Assembly (NCBI GenBank): GCA_016868815.1
Contig: VGFQ01000008.1
Coordinates: 58,834 to 122,833, forward strand
Length of the DNA: 64,000 nt
Direction: 5' to 3'
From: Bacteroidota bacterium
Lineage (GTDB): Bacteria > Bacteroidota > Bacteroidia > Chitinophagales > Chitinophagaceae
Positions 35,242 to 43,629 of the stretch are shown here, one piece after another. The notes below the pieces were generated by a model that did no database searches, was not told where the DNA came from, and saw only the letters and a list, made by a program, of their open reading frames with translations. A program made the translations under genes and the position numbers. Each line of letters opens with the position of its first letter. The stretch's first letter is position 1.

Positions 35242-36780
35242 ATGAAAACGTATCTCCTGCCAAGCCTGACTTTGTTTTCGATGCTTGCCGGATGGACCTC
35301 GATCCAAGCGCCGGAGGTTTCAACCGACAGAAAAGATTTCATCGAAGCCCACAAGATTAGGCTTAAGGCAAAGGATGATACAGTCATTCATATGGGTATG
35401 CGGCGGGAGTTATTCGTCGATCATTACATGATCGACCAGCTCGACCAGGTTCGACTGGTAATGCATCCGCCGATTGACAGGGGCCCCATCCTGGCATTCA
35501 ATAATCCACGATGGGAGGAGAAGCACTGCACCTACGCGACCGTATTACAATCAGAGAAAGGTTTTCAACTCTACTATCGGGCTGGACTCGGAAGCAAGAC
35601 TGACCGGGGCTTTCAGGTTACTGCCTATGCCGAGTCAAAGGATGGCGTGAGATGGCAAAAGCCAGCCCTGGGGCTCTTCGAGATTGATGGGTCCCATGCA
35701 AATAATGTGATCCTGACGAATGCCAGCGGAGATTTTGCCGTGCACAACTTCAGCCCTTTCATTGACACCCGCCCTGGGACTCCTCGCGAAGAACGGTATA
35801 AGGCACTCGGGGGGATAAAAGGGGGGCTGTATGCCTATATCTCGGCTGATGGCATCCACTGGAGGCGACTCTGCGATACCGCTGTTTACCGAGAAGGTGT
35901 CTTCGACTCACAGAATGTCTCTTTCTGGTCTGAGCACGAACAACGGTATGTATGTTATTTCAGGACATGGACAGATGGAGAATTCAAAGGTTTTCGCACC
36001 ATAAGCAGGGCCAGCTCAAGTGATTTCCGACAGTGGAAGAGCGAGGGAGCCATCGATTTTGGAAAGTCGTCGATTGAACATCTATATATCAACCAGACAG
36101 CCCCTTTCCCAGACGCCCCTCACATTTATGTATCGACCGCTGCCAGGTTGGTGACGGGCCGGGAGGTGCTGACGGCTGCACAGGCAGAAACTTTGTCGCT
36201 AGACCCCAAATATCGCGAGGAGACCCGCCGGGAGGCTTCCGACGTGGTACTGCTCAGTTCCAGGGGTGGGACAAAGATGGACCGAACCTTTCTTACTTCG
36301 CTGGTCAAGCCAGGCATGGGATATGCCAACTGGATATCTCGGTCAAACTTCCCTGCCCTCAACCTGGTAAGGACTGGCCCGGAGGAGATGTCGATGTATG
36401 TCGTGCAGAACTATGCTCAGGAAGATGTGCATCTCCGCCGCTATACATTCCGTCCTGACGGACTGGCATCTGCCCAGGCAGATCATCGAGGTGGCTCGCT
36501 GCTGACCCGGCCTTTCACCTTTTCTGGAAGTCAGCTATTGATTAATTACTCAACTTCGGCAGCCGGTTCTGTACGTGTAGAGCTCACCGATGTGGATGGG
36601 CGAGCCCTCCCAGGGTTTTCAGCTTCCGACTGCACCGACATGGTGGGCAATGAACTGCAGCGAACAGTCAAGTGGGCTGGGCAGAAAAAACTTAGTGAAT
36701 GGTCTGGAAAGATTGTTCGGCTGCGTTTCTTCCTGACAGATGCCGATCTGTTCGCCTTTCAGTTTGTAGCAAGGCGATAG
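35242..36780 (+). CDS. Secreted beta-propeller glycosidase-like protein (RELFVD family paralogue)
   Basis: 512 residues with a Sec-type N-terminus (MKTYLLPSLTLFSMLAGWTS), not Tat as in its paralogue at 2332-3984. Shared landmarks: RRELFVDHYMIDQL, GVRWQKPALGLF, NNVILTN, VFDSQNVSFWS, EHLYINQTAPFPDAPHIYV, and a C-terminal module beginning GGSLLTRPFTFSGSQLL and continuing SAAGSVRVELTDVDG. The repeats fit a five-bladed propeller plus beta-sandwich, as in GH32/GH43-like proteins. No definitive catalytic triad is visible to me. It is flanked by unrelated metabolic genes, so it is transcribed alone. Confidence 0.58.
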   Translation: MKTYLLPSLTLFSMLAGWTSIQAPEVSTDRKDFIEAHKIRLKAKDDTVIHMGMRRELFVDHYMIDQLDQVRLVMHPPIDRGPILAFNNPRWEEKHCTYATVLQSEKGFQLYYRAGLGSKTDRGFQVTAYAESKDGVRWQKPALGLFEIDGSHANNVILTNASGDFAVHNFSPFIDTRPGTPREERYKALGGIKGGLYAYISADGIHWRRLCDTAVYREGVFDSQNVSFWSEHEQRYVCYFRTWTDGEFKGFRTISRASSSDFRQWKSEGAIDFGKSSIEHLYINQTAPFPDAPHIYVSTAARLVTGREVLTAAQAETLSLDPKYREETRREASDVVLLSSRGGTKMDRTFLTSLVKPGMGYANWISRSNFPALNLVRTGPEEMSMYVVQNYAQEDVHLRRYTFRPDGLASAQADHRGGSLLTRPFTFSGSQLLINYSTSAAGSVRVELTDVDGRALPGFSASDCTDMVGNELQRTVKWAGQKKLSEWSGKIVRLRFFLTDADLFAFQFVARR

Positions 36781-36825
36781 TCAACAGAGCTGATTGCAAC
36801 CTGTCACACCCTTCCGTTGGCATGC

Positions 36826-37905
36826 TCACGCCCATTCAATGCCGAAGGCAGCTCCTGTGCGCTGGAGATCTTCGATGATGGATGAAGCTAGGGGGATGCC
36901 GTTGACTAGCCGGATGGCTTCCATTTCCCGTTCCGGATCTCCGGGTATCAAAACTTTTTCTTGCCCCTCGACGGTCTGGGCGGAGCGGAAGCGTCGGATC
37001 CACCGGTCCATATCTGCCCGAAAGGCCTCCTCGCTGCGGAAGGCGTCCACCCGCATGGCCCCCAGGAAATGTCCCAGGCCTTTGCCCGGCTGTCCCTCAG
37101 GCATGGGCACATAGGCGGGGAAGGGGGGCACCCAGGGTCCGAAATTTGCTCCTGCGAGGACCCCGGACCAGATGTCGACGATGGCCCCGAGGGCATAGCC
37201 TTTATGACTGCCATGCGCGCAGTCGCCTCCCAGGGGCAGGAGGGCTCCACCGGCCTTCAGCGCATCGGGGTCTGTGGTAGAATGGCCTGCCGCATCCTGG
37301 ATCCAACCGGTGGGCGTGGGGATGCCTTTGCGGGAATGGATTTCAAGTTTTCCGTTGGCGGCGGTGGTGGTCGCCATGTCGGCTACGAAAGGTGGCTCCT
37401 CTCCGGCCGGGATGGCCACGCAGATGGGGTTTGTGCCGAGCAGCCGTTCGCGGGAGAAGGTGGGTGCCACCAGTGCGCTGGCGTTGGTCATGACCATTCC
37501 GATCATCCCATGGCCGAGGGCCTGCATGGCATGGTGGGCGGCGATGCCGAAGTGGTTGCTGTGACGGACGGCCACCCAGCCCGTACCTGCGGTCTGGGCT
37601 TTTCGGATGGCGACCTGCATGGCCCAGGGGGCCACCACAAGCCCCAGGCCAGCATCGCCATCGACAACGGCAGTGGATGGCGATTCATGCACCACCTGGA
37701 TGTTTGGCCGGGCATTGACGCGGCCGGCTTCCCAGAGGCGCACATACCCGGAAAGTCGGGCCACTCCATGCGAGTCGATCCCCCGCAGGTCCGCCGCCAG
37801 CAAGGAGGCAGTGGCCGTCTCGGCATCGGCCGACGGACAACCCATTGCTAAAAAGACACTTCGTACAAACGCCTGCAACGTAGGATAGGACAGTTTTTGA
37901 TCCAT
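36826..37905 (-). CDS. Ldh-family NAD(P)-dependent oxidoreductase (malate/lactate/sulfolactate dehydrogenase type 2)
   Basis: 359 residues, no signal peptide. The type-2 malate/L-lactate dehydrogenase fold is shown by LLAADLRGIDSHGVARL (catalytic His in DSHG), VRHSNHFGIAAHHAM, FSRERLLGTNPICVAIP and GSHKGYALGAIVDIWSGVLAGA. Members oxidise malate, lactate, ureidoglycolate, sulfolactate or 2,3-diketogulonate with NAD(P). The last would be relevant to uronate metabolism, but the sequence does not decide. It is transcribed alone and converges with the preceding plus-strand gene. Confidence 0.88.
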   Translation of the reverse strand: MDQKLSYPTLQAFVRSVFLAMGCPSADAETATASLLAADLRGIDSHGVARLSGYVRLWEAGRVNARPNIQVVHESPSTAVVDGDAGLGLVVAPWAMQVAIRKAQTAGTGWVAVRHSNHFGIAAHHAMQALGHGMIGMVMTNASALVAPTFSRERLLGTNPICVAIPAGEEPPFVADMATTTAANGKLEIHSRKGIPTPTGWIQDAAGHSTTDPDALKAGGALLPLGGDCAHGSHKGYALGAIVDIWSGVLAGANFGPWVPPFPAYVPMPEGQPGKGLGHFLGAMRVDAFRSEEAFRADMDRWIRRFRSAQTVEGQEKVLIPGDPEREMEAIRLVNGIPLASSIIEDLQRTGAAFGIEWA

Positions 37906-37973
37906 ATGGGCAAAAATAGCTGAAGCCTGCCAACAGAGGGAGCAGAATCCTTGTCATACCGTAAGTTTAGGGC

Positions 37974-39263
37974 ATGAGGTGGATTTTCATGCTCTTGATC
38001 GTTTGGACATGTCCATGGTCTTTGCTCGCACAAACAGCCTCCCCTAGCCTCCAACCTTTGTTTGCAGACATCGCCTTGCAGTCGGAACGCGACAAACTGC
38101 GGCAGCACCTGCGTGACCGTACCCTGGGGGAGACCCTCGCCCTACCCTTAAACCCCGAGAACGAATACCGGTATCAGTCGGCCTGCTGGGCAATCAGCCA
38201 GTTTATGCCCGCAGACCCACGGATCGAAACCCTCTTGCGTCGGTGCCTGCAGCACTACCGCCTGTTGGAGACGGAGACGAGGCGGGCCTTTCTGGAGGCA
38301 CTCTATACGGTTCATCCAGCTGGCTTTGAGAGCGGGCTGCTGGCCCTGCTCGAAGCAGAGGCACACCCTAAGCTGTTTGCGATGATCTGTCTGTACCTAC
38401 AGCGCAGCGACCCTGCCAACCGCAGTGCCCTGCTGGCCAGGATGCGAAGCCGGTGGCCGCAGGCGGATGCGCATCCTATCCTATCCTCGCTGCAGTCCTT
38501 TCTCCATGCTGCGGATCAGAAAGAGAAGGCTCCGCCGCCAGATGTCGGAGACATATTCCGCTATCAGCATTCCTTTGGCATCAAGACCGTCTATTCCTTC
38601 CAGCGTTGGGACCGCGACCAGCCGGGGCTGGCAGCCGTGCAGGGCAGTGACGGTCGGTTTGTACGCGACTCCGCCGGGAGGCTTCTGCTCTTCCGACAAC
38701 TGGCGCGCTCCGGCTCCAACCTCCCCTATTTCATCACCAACGGCAATACGCCCCAGGGAATCTTCAGCATACAGGGCATCGGGCAGTCGACAAACCGCTT
38801 CATCGGCCCGACGCCAAACCTGCAGCTGACGATGCCCTTTGAAGACGGATGGAAGGGTTATTTCCAGATGCCAGCCGACACGTCGGAACCAAAAGCCTCC
38901 TATGCATACCTCCTGCCGGAGGGCTGGAGGGCCTATGCCCCTGCCTGGGAGGCCTATGCCGCCGGGCAGGCAGGACGTACTGAGATCATTGCCCACGGCA
39001 CGACCATCGACCCATCCTTTTTTTGGGGGCAACCCTTTCACCCAATCTCGCCGACGCTCGGATGCCTCTGTGCGCCGGAAGACTGGGACCCCCAAACAGG
39101 CTTACTCCGTGACAGCGAACAACTCAGGCTGACAGAGGCCTTCCGGAAGGCTCCAGGACCCTCCAAAGGATACTTCATCGTCCTCAACCTGGATGACAGC
39201 AGGCGACCCATCGAACGGGCCGACCTTGAAACCCTCATAGAGGCCTACGAACGCGGGCAGTGA
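37974..39263 (+). CDS. Secreted protein with a possible YkuD-like (L,D-transpeptidase) C-terminal domain
   Basis: 429 residues with signal peptide (MRWIFMLLIVWTCPWSLLAQ). The first half (about 30-185) is helical and repeat-like (LETETRRAFLEALYTVHPAGF, LLALLEAEAHPKLFAMICLYL), resembling HEAT-type helices. The second half contains FITNGNTPQGIFSIQG and then EIIAHGTTIDPS, with PTLGCLCAPEDWD. The order His-Gly ... Ser/Thr-x-Gly-Cys matches the L,D-transpeptidase HG...(S/T)xGC signature in spirit, though the segment is atypical. If correct, it acts on peptidoglycan cross-links in the periplasm. I am only moderately sure. Confidence 0.45.
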   Translation: MRWIFMLLIVWTCPWSLLAQTASPSLQPLFADIALQSERDKLRQHLRDRTLGETLALPLNPENEYRYQSACWAISQFMPADPRIETLLRRCLQHYRLLETETRRAFLEALYTVHPAGFESGLLALLEAEAHPKLFAMICLYLQRSDPANRSALLARMRSRWPQADAHPILSSLQSFLHAADQKEKAPPPDVGDIFRYQHSFGIKTVYSFQRWDRDQPGLAAVQGSDGRFVRDSAGRLLLFRQLARSGSNLPYFITNGNTPQGIFSIQGIGQSTNRFIGPTPNLQLTMPFEDGWKGYFQMPADTSEPKASYAYLLPEGWRAYAPAWEAYAAGQAGRTEIIAHGTTIDPSFFWGQPFHPISPTLGCLCAPEDWDPQTGLLRDSEQLRLTEAFRKAPGPSKGYFIVLNLDDSRRPIERADLETLIEAYERGQ

Positions 39264-39304
39264 AAGACTGAAAGTGCAGCTACACTCCTCCGAGTCTATA
39301 TAAC

Positions 39305-39730
39305 TCAGAAAGGGAGGTCGTCATCCGCGCCGGCAGCCGGGGCGGGCAGGGGCGCTTCCGTGCTAGAAGGGAAACGCTCAGCCATGCCATTCATGTCACC
39401 CCCTTCGCTGCGCGAGGTGCCACCGATGAGCTGCACGCTCTGTACCCGAAGCGTCAGCGAAGCGCCAGCCGTACCGTCGTTGCGGGTATAGGTACGTACT
39501 TCGGGCGTGCCTTCCACATAGACCGTCTGACCTTTTTTGAGGTATGGGACGATGCCCGTCCGGTCTGTCCAGTAGGCACACTCCACCCATAGCGTTTTCT
39601 CCTTCTGCATGCCGGCGCTATCCTTATACTTTTCTGTATGGGCGACGCTGAAATTGATCACGTTCCTCCCACTCACCATGTTGGTGATGCAATCTTTCCC
39701 CAGGTTCCCGATGATTTGAAGCTTTACCAT
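39305..39730 (-). CDS. ssb: Single-stranded DNA-binding protein
   Basis: 141 residues from ATG at 39730 (MVKLQIIGNLGKD is the usual Bacteroidota SSB start; the in-frame ATG at 39814 would add an unlikely basic tail). The OB-fold runs from residue 1 to about 110, with VNFSVAHTEKY-like and WVECAYWTDRTGIVPYLKKGQTVYVEG segments. A short disordered linker and the acidic tip DDDLPF follow, which binds partner proteins. Role: protects single-stranded DNA in replication, repair and recombination. It is divergent from mnmA. Confidence 0.94.
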   Translation of the reverse strand: MVKLQIIGNLGKDCITNMVSGRNVINFSVAHTEKYKDSAGMQKEKTLWVECAYWTDRTGIVPYLKKGQTVYVEGTPEVRTYTRNDGTAGASLTLRVQSVQLIGGTSRSEGGDMNGMAERFPSSTEAPLPAPAAGADDDLPF

Positions 39731-39829
39731 ATGTATGATTTTCTGAGTGCAATATCGCCTTTGCAACGGGCCAGCTCCTTGTTGAAAACCTCTTTTTATG
39801 ACCATTTTTTTCACCTTTTAAAGGAGGAA

Positions 39830-39877
39830 ATGGTTAGCTGGCCAAGGATAGTCCGACGTACCTTTGTAATCAGGTGA
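39830..39877 (+). other. Possible 15-codon leader frame overlapping the mnmA start
   Basis: ATG at 39830 is preceded by AAGGAGG, a strong Shine-Dalgarno match that is uncommon in Bacteroidota. The frame encodes 15 residues and stops at TGA 39875-39877, which overlaps the GTG start of mnmA (GTGA). This could couple translation to mnmA. However, a good -7 promoter box lies inside the frame, so transcripts from that promoter would lack the leader. Confidence 0.25.
39859..39866 (+). promoter_or_regulatory. Bacteroidota -7 promoter box before mnmA
   Basis: TACCTTTG matches the TAnnTTTG consensus of the Bacteroidota primary sigma factor. A weak -33 element (TTAG at 39834-39837) lies 21 bases upstream. 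The mnmA GTG is 7 bases downstream, so the mRNA would have almost no leader. Confidence 0.45.
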
Positions 39878-40995
39878 GCCAGAAAGGAAAAGTCATGGTA
39901 GCCATGAGCGGTGGCATCGACAGCACCGTCACCGCCCTGCTGCTGCACAAGCAGGGCTATGAGGTCGTGGGCATCACCATGAAGACCTGGGACTATGCCC
40001 ATACCGGAGGCAGCAAAAAAGAGACAGGCTGCTGCAACCTCGACTCTTTCAACGATGCCCGGGCTGCTGCCGTCCACCATGGCTTCCCGCATTTTATCCT
40101 CGACATCCGGGAGGAGTTTGGCGACTTCGTCATCCGCAACTTCGTAGACGAATACCTAGCTGGCCGGACACCCAACCCCTGCGTGATGTGTAACACCCAC
40201 ATCAAATGGAGGGCCCTACTGAAACGAGCGGACGCGATGGGCTGCGACTACATCGCCACAGGCCACTATGCCAAGATACGCCCCACAGAGGGCGGACGCT
40301 ATGTCGTCTCGCGCGCCATCGACGAGACCAAAGACCAGAGCTATGTCCTATGGGGTCTCCAGCAAGACCTGCTCTCTCGTACCCTGCTACCCCTCGGAGG
40401 ATACCGGAAATCCGAGATACGACACATGGCCGAAGAATTCGGCTACCCTGAACTGGCGAAGAAAAGCGAGAGCTACGAGATCTGCTTTGTGCCCGACAAC
40501 GACTACCGAGGCTTCCTGAGTCGCCATGTCGAAGGACTGGAGCAGCAAGTCGCAGGCGGCACCTTCGTCGACAAGTCCGGGCGCATCCTGGGCAAACACC
40601 GGGGATATCCTTTTTATACCGTCGGACAGCGAAAAGGACTCGACATCACACTGGGCAAGCCCGTCTACGTGACCGAGATCATCCCTGAAACCAACACCGT
40701 CGTTCTCGGCGACGAGGAGGACCTCGAACGGAGTGAGATGCTCGTAGGCAAGGTCAATCACATCAAATACGACCAGATTCCGGAAGGCTTCGAAGCCACC
40801 ATCAAGATCCGTTACCGAGACCAGGGCACGGCAGGGACATTGGGCTACGACGATGCAGGCAACATTCGCGTGCATTTTCTGCAACATGCCAAAGGCGTAG
40901 CCCCTGGCCAGTCGGCCGTCTTCTACGAGGGAGATGATGTCCTAGGCGGGGGCACCATCCACCGATATCGTTCTGGGCTACCCGCATTCTCCTGA
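39874..40995 (+). CDS. mnmA: tRNA-specific 2-thiouridylase MnmA
   Basis: 373 residues, GTG start. PP-loop ATP site SGGIDS at 12-17, first catalytic Cys C103 in NPCVMCN, GHYAKI for tRNA/adenylate binding, second catalytic Cys C204 in YEICFVPD, and C-terminal tRNA-binding beta domains. It converts U34 of Lys, Glu and Gln tRNAs to 2-thiouridine in the cytoplasm using sulfur relayed from a persulfide. Length is typical. It is followed closely (66 bases) by an unknown lipoprotein gene. Confidence 0.96.
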   Translation: MSQKGKVMVAMSGGIDSTVTALLLHKQGYEVVGITMKTWDYAHTGGSKKETGCCNLDSFNDARAAAVHHGFPHFILDIREEFGDFVIRNFVDEYLAGRTPNPCVMCNTHIKWRALLKRADAMGCDYIATGHYAKIRPTEGGRYVVSRAIDETKDQSYVLWGLQQDLLSRTLLPLGGYRKSEIRHMAEEFGYPELAKKSESYEICFVPDNDYRGFLSRHVEGLEQQVAGGTFVDKSGRILGKHRGYPFYTVGQRKGLDITLGKPVYVTEIIPETNTVVLGDEEDLERSEMLVGKVNHIKYDQIPEGFEATIKIRYRDQGTAGTLGYDDAGNIRVHFLQHAKGVAPGQSAVFYEGDDVLGGGTIHRYRSGLPAFS

Positions 40996-41061
40996 TCCTG
41001 CGCAATAATCCGTACCGGGTAGCGTTCAGCTTGTTTGATATTAAGTCAATATCATATCCAA

Positions 41062-41880
41062 ATGGGGCCCAGCCCATCCCTGCATACCTTGAAAAGCCTT
41101 CGACCTAGCATCCCCACGCCCATCACCCCCCTGAGCGCCTATCTGCCGTACCCCATTGTGCTGCTGATGATCCCCTTCCTATGGGGCTGTACCCGGTCGG
41201 AAGACCTGCCTGTCGCTGGCAGCATCCCACAATACATGCCACTGGAGGCAGGCCGTTCGATCTACTATCGGCTAGATTCAACCATCTATCCGATACAGGG
41301 CACTGCCAAAAAAGTCAGGTCTTACCTCGTTCGAGACAGGGTCGATGGCCCCACGCGTGATCAGCAAGGCCGAATGGCATGGCGTATCATCCGGTCATTC
41401 CGCCATCCGGCAGACACCACCCGATGGACTGATCAAGACCAGTTTTTGGCCATCCCTGCTGGCAACACGCTGGAATGGCTGGAGGACAATAACCGCGTCA
41501 TCCGCCTAGTTGACCCCATCCGCGAAGGCTACCGCTGGGCGGGCAACCGATTTATCAACACCACCAGCGACCCAGCCCGTCAATACCTGGAGGGATGGCG
41601 CTTTACCTACCTCAATGCCGGCAAGCCCTGGCAGGCCAGCGACCGACTCTATCCCGAGGCCTTGACCGTGCTACAGCAAGACGACCGCATCGGCAACCCG
41701 GCAGACAGGAATCGTTACTCATCCATCGACCGATCGATGGAGGTCTATGCCAAAGGGCTGGGACTTGTATACCGTGAAGTCATGCATGAAGTCTGGCAAC
41801 CCCCTAACGCAAGCTCCGCAACCGGCTATTACGAGCCCGGCAGCTTTGCACTGACACTCAGCTTTATCGCCAACAACTGA
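41062..41880 (+). CDS. Lipoprotein of unknown function
   Basis: 272 residues from ATG 41062 (a TTG at 41035 is also in frame). A late lipoprotein signal is visible: hydrophobic YLPYPIVLLMIPFLWGC with Cys as the lipidation residue, after an unusually long N-region of about 35 residues. The shorter true start may therefore be internal. The mature part is beta-rich with many Trp/Tyr/Arg residues (EAGRSIYYRLDSTIYP, YLEGWRFTYLNAGKPW, DRSMEVYAKGLGLVYREVMHEVW). Such YAKGLGLVYRE segments occur in uncharacterised Bacteroidota outer-membrane or periplasmic lipoproteins. No function can be assigned. Probably cotranscribed with mnmA. Confidence 0.65.
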   Translation: MGPSPSLHTLKSLRPSIPTPITPLSAYLPYPIVLLMIPFLWGCTRSEDLPVAGSIPQYMPLEAGRSIYYRLDSTIYPIQGTAKKVRSYLVRDRVDGPTRDQQGRMAWRIIRSFRHPADTTRWTDQDQFLAIPAGNTLEWLEDNNRVIRLVDPIREGYRWAGNRFINTTSDPARQYLEGWRFTYLNAGKPWQASDRLYPEALTVLQQDDRIGNPADRNRYSSIDRSMEVYAKGLGLVYREVMHEVWQPPNASSATGYYEPGSFALTLSFIANN

Positions 41881-42450
41881 CATTCCCGGGATGCAACGGC
41901 TGTGAACGGAGCATCCTCTGAGACCACTCGAAAGACGATGAAGCTACCCGGAAGGCAAGCGGACGAAAAAATTGAAGTCGCTCTAGGCAGAACATCGATA
42001 GCCTTTTGAGAACCCAAGTTCCAACATAGACAAAATCCTCTGCGGTGGATAGGATTCTATTCGCGGCAGGGATAAGATTTGGGCCTTACGATCAAATGAA
42101 TTTTGGATATTCCTCCAAGATTGGTCCAATCCATAAAACGAACAATTCATCGCATTCACTTACAGAGATACACCGAATGATTTGTTGCAAGGAGAGCTGC
42201 AAAAATCTACTGAACCCATGCACTCTTTGGCAAGGGCATATCCATCGAAGTTTCGATTCGACCAAAGAGATGGTCAGGATACTTCAGAAACACCTGTGTT
42301 CCTCGTTACGAAAGGAGGGTTAAGTAGCCAGGACCTTTACAAGAGATTGATATAAAAAGATCAGCACCATGAAGGAAATAATAAAACCCCCGATTTTACT
42401 ACCTTCATTTAACCAAAGAGAAAATTTTTTCTCCCACGCAACCATTTCAG
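41881..42450. other. Long spacer before the AT-rich glycosyltransferase, no supported gene
   Basis: 570 bases that become progressively AT-rich. A GTG-started frame at 42045-42323 would give 92 Cys/His-containing residues with no similarity I know, and a 30-codon frame starts at 42369; neither has convincing coding character. No repeats or transposon ends are visible, although the composition step suggests a junction of imported DNA. Confidence 0.45.
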
Positions 42451-43350
42451 ATGATTGAGAAAGTCGTTATCGGCTGTTTTAAAAAGGATATTCACTTGGT
42501 TCGGACCTGCGTGGCCAGCATTCGCTATTGGTATCCGGAAGTGGAGGTGCTTCTGCTGAAAGATCTCAGCCAGGGTGATTTCCCCGTAATTGAATTCGAG
42601 AATTATTGGAAATGTAAGGTATTCAATACCCCATTAAAACATTTCGGATGGGGCTGGAGTAAGTATGCACTCATATTCCATCCAATTAAGGAGAAGTATC
42701 TTTTTGTAGACTCGGATGTTGTATTCCTGGGAAGGGTGTTGCAAAGGCTCAACGCCATAGATGCGGACTTTATAGTCACTGGCATACAAGGAGAGCCTGA
42801 AGACAGTCAGAATGTGAATTCAAATTATCTAGACATAAAAAAAGCAAAGGCTCTTGATCCTTTATATGAATTTCCCGGATTCGCCTTCAACACAGGGCAG
42901 ATTGTCATTTCCAGTGACCTGTTGACTCAGGATGATTTCTCCACAGTGATGAGCTTCGAAAATAGATATAAAAATCTGTACCCTGACATTTTCAAGCATT
43001 CAGATCAAGGGATTATAAACTATGTCCTTTGGAAATGCCAACAAAAGAGAAAAATAAATCTGGCTTACGAAGACTTCTGGCATTGGCCAGGCGTTCCAAT
43101 GGCAAAAGAGATCGAACTAGAAAAAATCAAGAATACGGAAGGATACCCGCTTATCCTACACTGGGCAGGCATCAAACCGGTAGATTTTCGAAAATACCTT
43201 CGGTACGATATTCTCCAATTTTTTGAGAGTTACTACTATGATAACATTCCAATGGGGGGCATAAAGAGGATGCTAAGTCACTACTCCCGTCTGCTGTATG
43301 CTAAAATCAAGATCGCAAAGTACATCGTAATGCGGCAGAAATACGCCTGA
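42451..43350 (+). CDS. Glycosyltransferase-like protein (GT8-like nucleotide-sugar transferase)
   Basis: 299 residues without signal peptide. The N-terminal Rossmann-like half starts EKVVIGCFKKDIHLVRTCVASIRYWYP and carries a DxD-type metal/nucleotide-sugar motif in YLFVDSDVVFLG. It continues with FAFNTGQIVISS, SDQGIINYVLW and the LHWAGIKP histidine motif near the end of the catalytic domain. This order (DxD, NTG, DQ, HWAG) is that of GT-A glycosyltransferases of the GT8-like type. Sugar and acceptor are unknown. The coding sequence is markedly A+T-rich (18 G+C in bases 42961-43020), suggesting acquisition, and it stands alone on the plus strand. Confidence 0.7.
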   Translation: MIEKVVIGCFKKDIHLVRTCVASIRYWYPEVEVLLLKDLSQGDFPVIEFENYWKCKVFNTPLKHFGWGWSKYALIFHPIKEKYLFVDSDVVFLGRVLQRLNAIDADFIVTGIQGEPEDSQNVNSNYLDIKKAKALDPLYEFPGFAFNTGQIVISSDLLTQDDFSTVMSFENRYKNLYPDIFKHSDQGIINYVLWKCQQKRKINLAYEDFWHWPGVPMAKEIELEKIKNTEGYPLILHWAGIKPVDFRKYLRYDILQFFESYYYDNIPMGGIKRMLSHYSRLLYAKIKIAKYIVMRQKYA

Positions 43351-43629
43351 TGACAGGCTGAAAGAGAGTAGGATTTTAACACTCGATGTGCATTCAATAG
43401 ATGTGCCCCGCTGTCCGCGTCACCCTTGTGGCGCTTATTTATTCTTTATAAAATAACATCCAAAATTACTAGCTCACGGACCTTAGAACCAATAGGCGGT
43501 ACGAGCAGGACAGCCCTCCGCCGTCAAGCAGAGGTAGTCGCCGGAGAGATCTTGATGCCAGAGATAGCGGTGGTGATGCCTTCCGAAAGAATTCTGAATA
43601 CTGAACTACACCGATCAAACACCAACGGG

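Noticed and set aside
42045..42323. 92-codon frame in the spacer before the glycosyltransferase
   Set aside because: Starts at GTG, has unusual Cys/His content without a known pattern, and lies in non-coding-looking AT-rich DNA.
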